The notes under the pieces: generated by a model | What the model saw: the letters and a program-made list of their open reading frames with translations, nothing else | Databases searched by the model: none | Told to the model about the DNA's origin: nothing | Assembly: GCA_005281725.1 (NCBI GenBank) | Contig: SSBO01000015.1 | Span: 558,581 to 622,580, forward strand | Length of the DNA stretch: 64,000 nt | Direction of reading: 5' to 3' | Source of the DNA: Wuchereria bancrofti | Taxonomy: Eukaryota > Nematoda > Chromadorea > Rhabditida > Onchocercidae | Position numbers and translations under genes: made by a program | Shown here: in pieces, positions 10,761-23,497 of the stretch | Position numbering within the stretch: the stretch's first letter is position 1 | Layout of the letters: each line of letters begins with the position of its first letter

Positions 10761-13700
10761 ATAATTAAAAATTGTACTAATTATGAGGGACTGAGAGGAC
10801 GTGGAAATCTAAAAGCAATTCAGGTGATGATATCAAGCGCATTAAGCAGTAACAGGCCGACAATACACACACACACACAATGCTCAAACACTATTCTTGA
10901 TGATTGAGTGGTAAGAATAAACAACTTAATGGGAAAGATTGAAATTTGAGAAGAATGAAAGATCAGAACAAAATTGAAATACTTCCCGAACCGAAAGATT
11001 CTAACCCAACGATGGATACACACCAGAGGACAAGTTGGCGTCTCGTCCCTTTCAAACAGATAAAAGGATCAAAACGTTTTTCGAACAGAGATGATTATTA
11101 ATTTGAAACTGAAAACTCTTATGCCCATCCCACCCTTCATTAATTTTAATCGAATTAAGTTCTTCTGCAACTCGAATACAAACCTTCAACAATTTACAAA
11201 TCATTCGGTGACGCTCCGATCAATGGAGCGTAAGCGGCTTTTATTAATCCGGTTGGAGGGGTGAGGTGAAGTTTTATTCATTGTCACAATCTCTCATTTT
11301 TTGATTATTATAATCTTATAATAATAAAGTCTACTTTGTCTACTCTAACAAAGACTCTTTTATAGTAAAATAAAACTGTTGTAGATGAATTATAGATATA
11401 AAGTTGGATATTTCATATTTTTGATGCAGTATTTCTGATGTTACAAAGATAGCAGCAAACAGCTAACTCATCCTGTTTAATGTCAGTTCGTTTTGCGAGG
11501 TGTTTGGATTGTTGAAATTGATGCTGCAGGAAAGGCAAACAATCCTGCCATGCCATGCCATCTCGTCTCATAGATAGGTGGTGCCGGCTGATTAAGGATC
11601 AAATCCAATCCAGTCCGATCGATGGCTACGACATAAATGAACGCTAGTCGGGCAAGTGACAGGAATGGTGGTCTTGCAGTGGCTGAACCAGCAATAGAAA
11701 TGGGCAGAGACAGGCAAGTGCTGATAACAATTACTGATAATGCACTGCCGAACATTCAATTATCTAAAAAAAAAGTGGTCGTAAGGGGTAGAATCTGTGT
11801 ACTTCCGAGAATCCTCTATTGTTATGGATGGAAAATTCTCGGGAATGTACAGAAAGAAAACACTCGGTTATCAGTTATCAGAACTGATTGCAATTTGAAA
11901 TTTGCAAAAAGGATGTTTCACATGGTCACAAATGTAGATAAATTCCCGGAGATTTACAGCTATTACGTCTTCTATTATGTGCCCACAATCTAAATATCGC
12001 AGTTGGTTTTGTCAGATGAAAAATTGCTCAATCTTCGAGTTTTCTTTCTCAGCTGAAAATTATCAGTCGCAGCAAGCATGCCGCTTACACCATAACAAGA
12101 TTGTACCACTGTGCCATAACCAATCAATAGTAAAATTGCCGAGAAGTAACAAAAGGACAAAAAGTCCATCAAGTTTCTTACAATTCTACATATTTCCATC
12201 AAATTTCTTACAATTCTACATATTAATAAGCACTCCCATTATTTCAGACTTTCGATTCCCATCACTGTTAGTGCAACACTGAGTCGCGAGCGACGACTTA
12301 TATCTCGAATGTTTTATTGAGGAAGAGAGAAAAAATAAAACTAGTTCCGTCCTTATCATCTCGTAAATTGTTGTTTAAACGGGGATTTTATTGATATAAT
12401 TTGTGTCAATTCATGTTGGCTTACAAATTCAGGTTAAGCTGAACTGCGTAATTATTTGACGTTCAGCAGCAGCAGCTTTCCTAATATTTAAAATCGAGGT
12501 CGATGAAGTTGCAAGATGTACGCGGGATTTATCGCTGCGCAAAAGATAAAAGATTCCTGTTAGGTGATATAGGTCAAATAAGAAAAACTGTGGAGTCTAA
12601 ACGTATTGCAAACCTACTAAAAGGTACTTTTTTCAAGATTACTTAAATCGATTATAGCTACCTCCACTCCCTCACTTAATTGTAACCTACATGTAGACAT
12701 TGTCAGTATATTAATTCTTAAGTGCTCGGAAAGTGCGAAACATCACAATGATTCTGGAACTTGGGATGGTGACATGCAGGTTAAACTGTAGATTGCAGAG
12801 CACTGATGACATACTGCCTCAAAAGATATGTTTAAGCATTTTCCATAATGTTATTATTGAACAGATGCCATAAATCTGATCGTTGTGGGAGTCAGTAGTT
12901 CATTCAGCACGATGAGATGTTTTTTTCTATTCTACGGAGCACAAGTTTGAATGTTTTAGAAACAGAAACTACATCCATAATTTAGTTTTAATTGTTTAAT
13001 GATTATATGCTTTATACCGCATCAGTTACAAATATGATCTTTTAAAAGAATTAAAGATGCCTACACCACTGCGACACCTTGTAAAAATAGGGAAAACATT
13101 CTTTACACATGCAAACTTCAACGAGATTATAAAATGAGCCTGATGATCTTAGTCATAAAGAAAGAATACGGCATCGAGGGAGCAAAATGCTACAAGTTCA
13201 AACGATATTATCGTATAACAAAAGCCGGGTAATTTTATACTTGTTTGTACCAGCACCAACAGGAAGGTTTAATTTCATGTCAGTAGTAAAATAACAATAT
13301 TTGGGAAGACACCAAAAATTTTATGAAGGAAAGCAAAAAAAAGTAATACAATCACAGTCTCAAAACAGCTGAAAACTGAAAAATAGTCCTATCTATAGCT
13401 CATATGTGTCCTCCACTTTAATGCTAAACGACATTTTTCCCAAAACTGAAAAAAAAAAATGTTTTCCATAACAGGAGAAAGGCTGCAAAGGAAGAAACAA
13501 CATACAGATCTTCGTGAGAAATTACATTAATTTTAGCGCCTTTCCAATGGTTCGGTAGTACCTGAAAAATAAGACGGATAAGAACTCGTAAGATAGTTCG
13601 AATTAAAACTTTTTATAACGACCTCTTGCAATAAATGTATCGCATTCCTCATTACAGGCAAAAATTGACGACTTATAACTTGAAAAGGGAATATATGTAA

Positions 13701-13835
13701 AATTATGAACACTATTTCAAGTCATATACTTGATTAGAGCGATTATATTGCTGATGAAACTGATAGTGAAGTTATAAAAAACAGATTAATCCCAAAGAGC
13801 CAAATATTCTCCATTATATTCATAAAAGACTCATA
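10761..13835. other. intergenic region, no supported gene
   Basis: Three kilobases between the apyrase start and the end of the TANGO1-like gene, both on minus. It contains a (CA) run near 10866-10880 and a tandem pair near 12166-12225 sharing TTTCTTACAATTCTACATAT. A plus-strand open frame of 118 codons (11637-11993) has no splice context or family likeness and faces a 91-codon frame on the other strand, so I do not call it. It should hold the apyrase promoter and the TANGO1 3' UTR. Confidence 0.5.
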
Positions 13836-16800
13836 TTAGAAAGGCAATTTCATTATAAACGAACTTTTTGGTCGTGGCGTTGGTTTTTTAATCATTGGGC
13901 CCGGAGGTGGGATGCCTGAAAGCAGTGCCATTTCTGGAGGAGGAGAACGACCATCATTTGAACCACCGGAGGAATAATACAGAATACCACTTTTGCTATT
14001 TTGCTTGTTGAGAATTGTGCTTGCACAAAAATCTATAGAAGATTCTGGATATCCAGGCATACTTAAGATTGGAAAATAATCCGTATGAAAAGGGTGTCGA
14101 CCATGAGAGCGCGAACGCATCCTCCTACTTTCCTAAAATAATATACAATCAAATGCTATAACAAAGTTAGTATTAAACTTCTTGACTTCCTCAACTAATC
14201 ACATAAACAGTGAACTCTAATATATATTATAAACTTTCCACAAGGGGGGAAAATTCATAGCTATGACTTTTTTATCACGTCATTATCTGTGCATGTGCAT
14301 TAAATAATCTCACAGCATTTCCAAATGGTTTCAAATCAAACAATTGACGAAATTAAGCAACCTTCTTATGGCGTGATTGTGCACCATCCACCTTTACACC
14401 AATATTATGTTCTTGCTCCCTAATACTTCGTCGTTGCTTTGTTCCTCGGTTATGGCTCATATTACTATTTTCTGGTGTCGCACCATCTAGTAAAGGGTCT
14501 ACCTTTTTTAACAACGATGATTCGCCATGAGAAAAAATCTGTAATAAAGCCATAACATATATAAATCAAACTCTAGCAAACTAGTAAGTTAAACTTACGT
14601 ATTTAAGACTACAAATTCCCTCTTTCATGTTACATTAATGTTTTAGAAAAGTCTACGTAAAAAACAAATTAAATATTGAAAAAAGCGTAAAGAAGGGAAA
14701 TCTTGAGAGAAGTGGGTTAGATTGATTGGCTCTGAATAAGAAATCATACTTCATCCTTTTCTTCCTTCTTTCATCCTATTTTTTTTACTGTATATTGCTA
14801 AAAAAAGATAAATTATTTGTCAACCTCTAAAATAAAAATAGTTTTGATCAATTCAATATTTTATGTGCAAGCAAACCTCGGGTGGTTCGTCATCCCATAA
14901 AGGTCGTATATGGGATAATAATGGTGGTGCAACTAGACCACTACCGCTGAGTGATGCACCATAATCACGATCTGATGATGATGCCGAGATATTCAATGCA
15001 TTAGCATTATCAAGCATATTTGATGCTGGATTTGACAGATGAACTTGCTCCAGTGACTGCAATTTCACTCTTCAGTGATTCCAAAATAGCAAAATATATG
15101 AAATCCAGGAAAAAAAATAGCAAAGCTAAAAGATCAACATTGCTCAAAAATATCTCAGTACCGCTTATGTGCAACCAATTCATCCATAAATAAAGCAGTA
15201 TTCCAAAAAACTTTAAAGAAAAATAAGACGATCAGAAATTCAGACCTGCTGTTGCAAAACTGCTATCGTTTGCTTACATTGACGTATTTCATGAAAAGTA
15301 CGTGTTTCCAACTTGGCATATTCTGCCTTTAAACGTTTTAATTCTTGATCAGTTTCCTAAAAAGACGAAAAGTTTTGAATTACCAACATATGATTACCCG
15401 AAATCTGACTTTTCAAATACATTTCACTTCCCCGGATACCTCACCCCAAAATCATTATTTTACTCTTTCACTTCATACACTACAAATTCTATTTCTACCA
15501 AAAGAACTTTCAATCCTAAGAGGACAAAAATTTATATAAAATCGGTTCTATTATCAGCTTTAACAGAAAATCATATGATAATAGCAAATCATACAAAGTG
15601 AAAGTAGCTAAATTACCAATAACTTAAATTCCACTGCTTTTTTTTGATCTTCCAGTCGTCTTACTTCTTCTTGCCATTTCATTATCTCATCACGGAGTTT
15701 TTCTGTTACATCTTCTGCACTTCGTAATTTTGCTTCCTTCAATTGAATAGAAAGATTGAAATAATCGTTTACATATATATTACAATTAGTGTTTTAGCCC
15801 CTTTTTCTCAAAAACTTACTCGTTCTTCGAACATCCCTAGAATTCTTTTGAATTGATTCTGTGCTTCAATCCTTTCTGCCTCCTTTGCTTCCACTTCCTT
15901 CAACCGTTTCGCCGCTTCTGCTTCGGCAAATTCAACTTTACGCATCAAATGATCCCGCTCATTTAACTCCTTTTGCAGCGTCAATCTAAATCACTACTGC
16001 ATGGAATATAAAGTTAGTTACATTACATCAATAAATATCAGAAACAGAGTATTAAACTCAGCTAATGTTGCACTAAGCTGGCATAGAGCACAACAAAATC
16101 TTATATTAGCTATTCGCCAAGGAGTTGTATATAAGAATGTATAAAAAACATTTGTAGATTGCTTTTCTGGTACTTGTGCTGTTGTTGGATTGTCTACATC
16201 AAATTCATCAAAATCGAGATAGAAACTAAAGCCACCACAACGCAAAATGTTAAACTTATAACCAAAAGACTGCAGCAAGGGAAAAGGCCATGATCTTTGT
16301 CATTCAGTATCCATCATAGCACAATGCTTTTTTTATTAGTCAGAATTATAGTTTTTGAGCATACTTCGCCTGATCTAAATCTGCCTCAACAGTCTTTAAC
16401 TGTACTCTGAGTTTTGCAACTTCCATAATTTCAGCAGGTGAAATCTTTGAAACAACAGTATGATCTTTTTTCGGTTTTTCTGGTACTTGCGCTGTTGTTG
16501 GATTGTCTACATCAAATTCATCAAAATCTGACCAACCGCTCTCACCTGAACAAACTTCATAAACACATAAGTAAATACCCGAACTTTTCACCATAAGTTA
16601 TCATTTTTTTGCAACTATATTTTTATTATACCCTTCCGTTTAAAAATATTACATATGCCTGCCTAAAATGTTCAACCAACAGAAGATAAATTCTGAAAAA
16701 ATGAAAAGTACCAATGACATTTAAATGCTATTAAATGAGACGAACAATACAGGACCAATTATACATATCCATCCAAATGACAGTAGAAGAATATGTACGG

Positions 16801-19800
16801 CCAATAATAAACGAACGACGGGATAACGAAATGATAACAACGTTAGAGAGACGTATATTAGAGCAAGAACTTCAGGTTTTCTATATTCCACTGAATTAAT
16901 ATTAGAGAAGAAAAGAAACCTAACCATTTACATTTTCTTGTACTTGTCCATTATTTCCCACCTCAGCAACTGATAATCTATCCTGCTCAACATTATCCGA
17001 ATTACGTATTTCATTTATAATTTCCGACAACTGAACAATCTCATTTTGGAGTTCTTCCACCCGTTTGCGTAGCATTTTGCTTTCTGATAAGGATGTCTAC
17101 AAAAATATAGAATCGAGAATTCACTTTCGAAAATTTGCTTTTCTTTAGTATCAGCATGGTGAAAAAAGTCAGCACACTGTGGAAAGAACAAACAACTTCG
17201 TCACGCAGATTCTTCGAATTAAAGCTAAAATGTATCCTTAAATGAATAGTCCTAAGGAAAAAAAAATTTATTAAAGGAAGCATAATGCATCAACTCTTAC
17301 TTTCAATTGATCTTTTAAATTTTTGATTTCGAGAGAATATGAATTTGCTTCCGACTCAAGACGTATTAAATGTGCACTTTTTTTGGTAGCTTCATTAACC
17401 AAACGTTCATTCTCTGCATGCAACACTTCCATGGTGGTATGTAATTCAGATGATTGTTTCATTAACAACTAAAAGTATATCAAAATGTGCTAGTGGATTT
17501 GGACGGATCATAAATTCTCCAGTTATTTTAACCACAATTCTCTAAGTTGACATTTTAATTCTTATTTGCAAATGATAAAAGAGAAATTCTCTCCAAGTTT
17601 CAAGACAGATACCATAAGGATGAGCACAGTTCATACTGTTATCTATTTACGCTTACAAAAACAAGAAAGAAAACCTCGTTTTTCTCCCCAAGATTTCTAT
17701 TTTGTTCTGTTAAATCCCTGCATTTCAAACGTTCTCTTTCAATCATTTGGCTCGTTTCATCCGTTTCTATTTTCAGATTATCATTTTCTTCCTCGAGCAT
17801 ACGGCATCTATAAGTGATATTAGTTTGTTTTTAGACGATAAAACTCTGAAAGCAAATCACAAGTTCTTCAAAATGCAAATCCCTTCTTTATTTCTCAGTA
17901 TGAAAAAAAAAAACGCGTACTTTGTTTTCAACTGACTCATTTCCAACTGCAAATTTCTGAATTTCTCGTCCATTTCGGTATTCCATGCATTTCTTCCTTT
18001 CTCCATTTCAGCATGCATTAACTCAAAAAGCATCAATTAAAATGATAAGCAGACAGAAATTCTGACTATTACTTCATGATATTTCACTAAATAAACAATT
18101 TGACAATTCCGCCGATTCGATTGTGATATTGGTGAATAAATGATATATTAAGAAAGAAAAGAAATTTCACAAATTTTTAAATTCTCTCATAAATCAAATA
18201 TTGAATAGCTTTTAATTTCAAGAAAGAAGAAATTGTGGGACATAACAGTTTACCTTTATCTGGATTTCACGTTGTCTAATGGTTGTCAATGCATTATGTA
18301 GTATTCTTCGATCAAAATTATCCTTGTCAGAAGAATCCGCAAAAACTAGCGTCCGTAGCAAATGAATCAACAAACAAAGGGGAACGAAAATTGTTACCAA
18401 AACTCCTACACAAAACAATAATATTGGTCATGTTTCACGAAATAAGAAAAATCGAAAAAGAGACCAGCGTAATGATCAAATGATTAGGTATTAATACAAT
18501 TATCAGGAAAGAAAAAAAAACATACGATACCTAAATTTTGTAGGTCCTAGTACAATAAAAATTATGTCTTAACGAATGAAAATTAAACATCTAAAGCAAA
18601 GATTGATCTCTTAAATAAAGCTCAGTACCCCAATATTCAAAATCACGTCCGCTGCTTCCTTTGTTGATGGTTTAAATCACAACAGTAACAGTTATTATTT
18701 GAGATATAAAGTAGGCTTAATTACACAAACAGTACCTGCATCGTCAATGTTACTTAATGATGATGGTAATATATAACGTGCAATACCAATCAATTTGCTG
18801 ATCCACTTGCCAATCACAAATAAATATTCCATCTTTGACTTTTCATCAGTTACAGCAGTGTTATAAACCTTGTCACATTCACCTTTCACGCAGTAACCCT
18901 ACAAAAAAACAGCAAAAGAAACATCGGCTATCATTTAAACAAATGATATACTACATAATGTTAACTTTAAAAATACATCACTGCCTTAATCTTTATTAGA
19001 GAACTAACAAAAACAGATGTGAATTGCTTCTTAGCTTTTGGAGCTGCCAGTCAATAAACATAAATAAATAAATAATGTTCACCAAGCATATTTTCTCCTC
19101 ACATGCGCTCCCACATTTTCAATGGGAAAACATATTCCTGCATTGCATGCAGGTCACTCATCGACCAATGAGGATCACATAAAAGATTTTGAAACCGCTA
19201 ATTTATCCTTCACTTTAAGTTATTAGTAAATAGCCTACTAATCCATCTTCTTCTATAATATCTGTCTTCACTTCTTCCTTTGTCTGTACAGGCCCATCGA
19301 CATTTCTTCGCTCGGTTCCCATTTCTGTATTAGAATTTCTTTGTGCTTCCTCAAATAAAGTGAAAATAAAGTTGACAGAATTTTATAAAAAAAAATCCAA
19401 TTCTACAGGAAAACATCTTCGCATAGCTGTTTTCTTTCGACATGACTAACAACCATATCTTTTTTTTTTTAGAAATGCTTTTCTGACCTAACTATTCTGT
19501 AACGTCATTTTTCTAATTACAGCGTAAAAATGTTAAAATTAAGAGTGAGCATATTGTGACAAAACTTTCGGACACTTTAGAATAAGAAACTCCTAAAGGA
19601 GTTCGGAATATTTTCGATCAAATAAAACAGCGTACATTACATAATCTTAGCTTTAAAATTGCATCACTGCCTTATGTGTTTTCTGTGAAACGAATTACTA
19701 ATTAGAAAACCCAAGAAAACTTCCACTATTATCCATTTCAGCTAATTTCATATGCTGATAGGGTCAAATTTTTTAATCACGAGCAAAAATCTAATATCAT

Positions 19801-22800
19801 ATGGAATTCGATAACTGACACACCTGCTCATAGTGTGAGATATCTTCAGCCGCTGATGAACTTATGGAATGAGGAAGTATCGAATCTTGCAGTGGTAACA
19901 CAGGAGTGACAGATGGAAACGATGGTGAATCAAGCGGATGGTTAATTGTCGTTGTTTCTATGTCTTTTTCCCATGATCCCAGTTTTAGCTCCATTTTTAC
20001 TGTAGGACCGAACTCAGATGATACTGTAACCGGATCAAACTGTTGAGCAGGAAAGGTGGCGATTGTTGGTTCAGTATAAGGAGTTGACATAGGCAAAACG
20101 TCGTGATTTGCGAGGATTGCTGCAGTGTCACTTGGAGATGATGCCTCCGATTCAATAATATGGTGTTTTGCTGGAGGAGGGGATGATGGTGGAGAAGATA
20201 CGTAAACAGAATCTGGATGCACAGACTCTAATGGTGCTGGTGGCATCCCATCTGACACCACTGCTACCGAGGGTGGGGGAGGGGTTGGTATAGAGCCATC
20301 GGCTTCAAAAGGAACATTTGGTAAGGATGGATTAACTGAAGGGAGAGAGATATTGATTTGTGATATAGTGGGAGGGAGACTGGATTCAAGAACTCCAACT
20401 AAAGTAGTCGTAACCTCCGGGTGAGGTGATTTGATGTTAATTTGCTGTACAGACATTGGCTGAAGTGATTCGGTGGGCAACAACTGCGCGTTCATAATGC
20501 TTGCAGATATTTTTTTCTCCGATGATTCGGTCTGTGGAAGATTACCATTCTCTGCAAAACTGGCATCAGTTGTATCAGATGGGAGCAAATTTTCCAGCGT
20601 AGCTGACGATCCTTTTACAACTGAAGGAAGCCGAGGCACTACTGTTTCAGGAACATTGGGAATGACATTTGATAATCCCACATCTGGCAGCAATATAGGA
20701 GTACCAGATCCATGCATCACATTTTGTTGTACAGGAATCTCTGGCACGACATTGAATTCAGGGTCGAGAAGAGATATCTAAAGCAACAGCATATAAATGA
20801 ATGAAGTATACCACATCCATATGGTTTTCCAATGAATCAACACCATGAAATAAGATAAACAGTGAACTGATACACAACTGTTACAATTTACAAAGGTTTA
20901 ACTATTCACAAACAAAAAAAAAGTTATGTAGGTTTTTAACCTTTTGCTTTTGGACTGAAGTAATCGTCCCAGCAGGTGTCACCTGGGGTTCATTTGTTGG
21001 AACATTAACTGCTGGAAGTGATGAAACTACCTGGAACACGTACTTCAATTATATCATAAAATAATCAAACATAAGATCATAGTACCGATACAGCAATACC
21101 AAGCATGCTATTACAGGGAGAAAGTTTCAACATTCTAGGCACAATTATTAAATAAAATATAGCGGAATAACATAAGACTAGATTATCACAGCAAGGTCAT
21201 TTTAGGGAATTGTAAAAGACTGTTTTCGACATACAAACTCATTAACTCTAAATCACTTCATGAAAATTGCTAAAAGTAGTTCATATGAGCAGTACTCATA
21301 TGCACGGAAGAAAACTGGCAATTATTCATAACCTAGAATCTGCTCTTAATCAAAGGTTATGGTTTTCCAATGAATCAACACCATGAAATAAGATAAAAAG
21401 TGAACTGATACACAAAGAAATACGTACTGCTGTTTCAGAAGGTTGATGCGTATGCTGCACAGTTCGGATATGCTCGTGCGAATCCGCATGTATGCTACGA
21501 CCATGATAATGTTCATGATCATGATGTTCGTGATCATAAGAATGCCTATGACCATGTGAATGGCTGTGTGAATGTCCATGCCCTTGATAAATTTGAGGAT
21601 ATAAATGAGGAAATAAATAGCAGATTAAAAAGAAAAACTACCAGTTCTATCCAGCTTACAAATGTCCAAAATGACGATTAAACTACGACATATTCAGAAT
21701 ATTAGAAAATGCAGGTTCTAAATGCAACTCTGATTAAAAAGACCATGTATGTCTCCTGATTCTGCAGATAACTACGATGAAGTTATTAAAATCGAAATAA
21801 CCTTCGGCGTCGGAAAAGTATCCTAATGAAGCATAATCGATTTGCTCTGCTGGTAACTGTCTTTCAACAGAAAGACGTCTGGCATTCACTTCATAATCTT
21901 TAATTAATTCTGGTAGAGCTGCTTTGATACCTTAAAACTTTTTTCATTAAAAAAAAAAAAATCGACAAGACAATATTAAAAAGAAAAATTAACCAGTTCT
22001 ACCCAGCTTACAAATGTTTAAAATGACGATTAAACTACGATATATTCAGAATATTAGAAAATGCAGGTTTTAAATGCAACCTTGATTAAAAAGACCATAT
22101 ATGTCCTCGAAGAACCCTTATATGAAACAATATACTACGGATTTTCCGATAAGAGCAATCAAATGATGCCAGAAGCAAATTATTTATTACCGACTAATCT
22201 GTGAGAAGGATGATCGCGCGGATCTCTACTGATCATAAACATTGTTTTATTGGACACAACCGCATTTTTCAAAAATTCTACGTAATCGTCGAGATTAATA
22301 TGCATCGAGAAAAAATTTCCTTTCCTTGCCGGTTCACGGACAAGCTGCAAACATAAATCCAGAATTAAATTGGTAAGTGAAACAAATAAATACACGCCAA
22401 AAACTTTAAGGTGACGAAATAGAATGATCTGCTTGCTGATACTGTAAGATTTTCTAAAGAACACTATTCATAAGAAAAGTTGTGACAGAAGCATCATTAT
22501 TAACTAAGAATATCGTAAATAAAAACTTACAGCGCCTTCCATTAAATCCGTCCGATCACTGAATTTAATTGCATAGACGCTGACAATATCATTTTCATTA
22601 GGCGATAGGAATGACTCGTGAGTAGCTAACGATGAGCGATGAAACTTTCCTTCGAATAACTTCTCTAAATTTTAAAATTAAGGTTAGAGAGAAATTGAAA
22701 CTGATATTTAAAAACAAAAAAAAAAATTCAATAATTTTTCCACACCAAGCTGGCAAAAATAGTTACAGTTTGACAAGAGGACGAATCATGATGATAATTC

Positions 22801-23497
22801 TCCTATCAATTAGCAACATAAAAATTTCGAAAACCTGCAAAAGTCATGCGAATGGGAAGTTTCGAAAGAACAGCAGTGGGAAGCTATGTCTGCAACAGCT
22901 AGCAAATTTACTACAGCGCATTATTAATATTTGACTTAAAAATGCATTAGTCAATTTTTCGAGACGAGAGATTATTTCAAATTTTCAAATTTCTACATCA
23001 CAACAGACAATTACGTTCTCTAATAAATTGACCATTAAAAAAGTTCGAAAAAAGTGTCACCTGAACAAGCTTCATCGCCACACAACTTTGTTTTCTTTGC
23101 AATCGTTCCTACTGATGAAGCAAGTGGCAAAAAGCACATAATTACCTAAATGAATTACTTTCTTAAACAACTACTCATAATATTACGTTAAAAAACATAT
23201 TCTAACGTAAGAAAACAACCTTCCATACCAAACAAAGAAAATTACTTTAATTTGGAAAAAGTATAACCACTTCATGGTAACCGAACTTATGGAAATAGGT
23301 TGCTTTCTTTTGTATCCTTGACAGGTGGGGCACCTGATCGATAAGAGGCCATAAATAAGGTACTTATTTGGAAGGCTATACCTGAGAAATGATTACTCCA
23401 GACTGAAGCAGACGAAAATAACAAATCGGGAAAAAAACACAATTAAATCAAATTAACTTACATTAACATTAACGAAGTGGAAAACCATTGTGACCAT
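13836..23497 (-). CDS. TANGO1: TANGO1/MIA3-like cargo receptor of ER exit sites (23 exons, 1332 aa)
   Basis: Exons: 23497-23462, 23145-23061, 22664-22531, 22344-22191, 21930-21802, 21582-21428, 21030-20941, 20777-19824, 19349-19239, 18898-18736, 18658-18629, 18405-18254, 18021-17921, 17807-17675, 17468-17301, 17096-16925, 16545-16365, 15985-15820, 15736-15617, 15356-15246, 15056-14877, 14538-14362, 14132-13836. They sum to 3999 nt with every phase consistent. Domains in order: signal peptide (about 1-26); MIA-type SH3 starting LCGDEACSEKLFEGKF and ending near KGNFFSMHI; His-rich exon (about 180-231); Pro/Ser-rich acidic lumenal region with one 954-nt exon; membrane segment GVLVTIFVPLCLLIHLLRTL (about 681-702); heptad-rich coiled coil (about 705-1115); C-terminal tail with RSPPPEM and IPPPGP, like the Sec23-binding proline-rich domain. 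TANGO1 links bulky lumenal cargo such as collagen to COPII. Family length varies (human 1907, fly about 1430). Orthology rests on architecture plus the SH3; the coiled coil alone would not identify it. Confidence 0.85.
16163..16215 (-). repeat. partial copy of TANGO1-like exon 17 inside the next intron
   Basis: These 53 bases match 16476-16528 within exon 16545-16365 at 52 positions. The one difference is a synonymous alanine codon change (GCA/GCG), so both encode DFDEFDVDNPTTAQVPEK. A possible acceptor (CTTTAG) precedes the copy, but no donor gives the phase needed to join the next exon, so it is probably not a usable cassette. Confidence 0.85.
20820..20877. repeat. 58-bp duplication in TANGO1-like introns, copy 1 (copy 2 at 21358-21415)
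   Basis: The 58 bases recur at 21358-21415 with a single mismatch. The two copies sit in neighbouring introns on either side of exon 21030-20941; copy 2 ends about 12 bases from the donor of exon 21582-21428. Confidence 0.85.
21428..21582 (-). other. histidine-rich exon of the TANGO1-like gene
   Basis: This exon encodes about 52 residues, of which 18 are histidine, in HGH/HSH/DHEHH arrangements (GHGHSHSHGHRHSYDHEHHD). It lies in the predicted ER lumen right after the SH3-like domain. Such clusters typically bind zinc or nickel and can act as a pH sensor. I know of no such segment in vertebrate TANGO1. Confidence 0.8.
21624..22105. repeat. about 130-bp intronic duplication flanking one exon
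   Basis: The stretch 21624-21754 recurs at 21975-22105 with scattered substitutions (for example ATGACGATTAAACTACGA in both). The copies flank exon 21930-21802 and have the same orientation. A weaker 37-bp pair of the same kind lies at 18952-18988 and 19638-19674. Confidence 0.8.

Noticed and set aside
11637..11993. 118-codon plus-strand frame between apyrase and the TANGO1-like gene
   Set aside because: No splice context, no family likeness, uneven composition, and a frame of similar length lies opposite.
16018..16278. Separate minus-strand gene in the 15.99-16.36 kb intron
   Set aside because: The only coding-like part is the 53-bp copied exon fragment; the flanks are intron.
20473..20781. 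102-codon plus-strand frame
   Set aside because: Antisense shadow of the 954-nt Pro/Ser-rich exon of the TANGO1-like gene.
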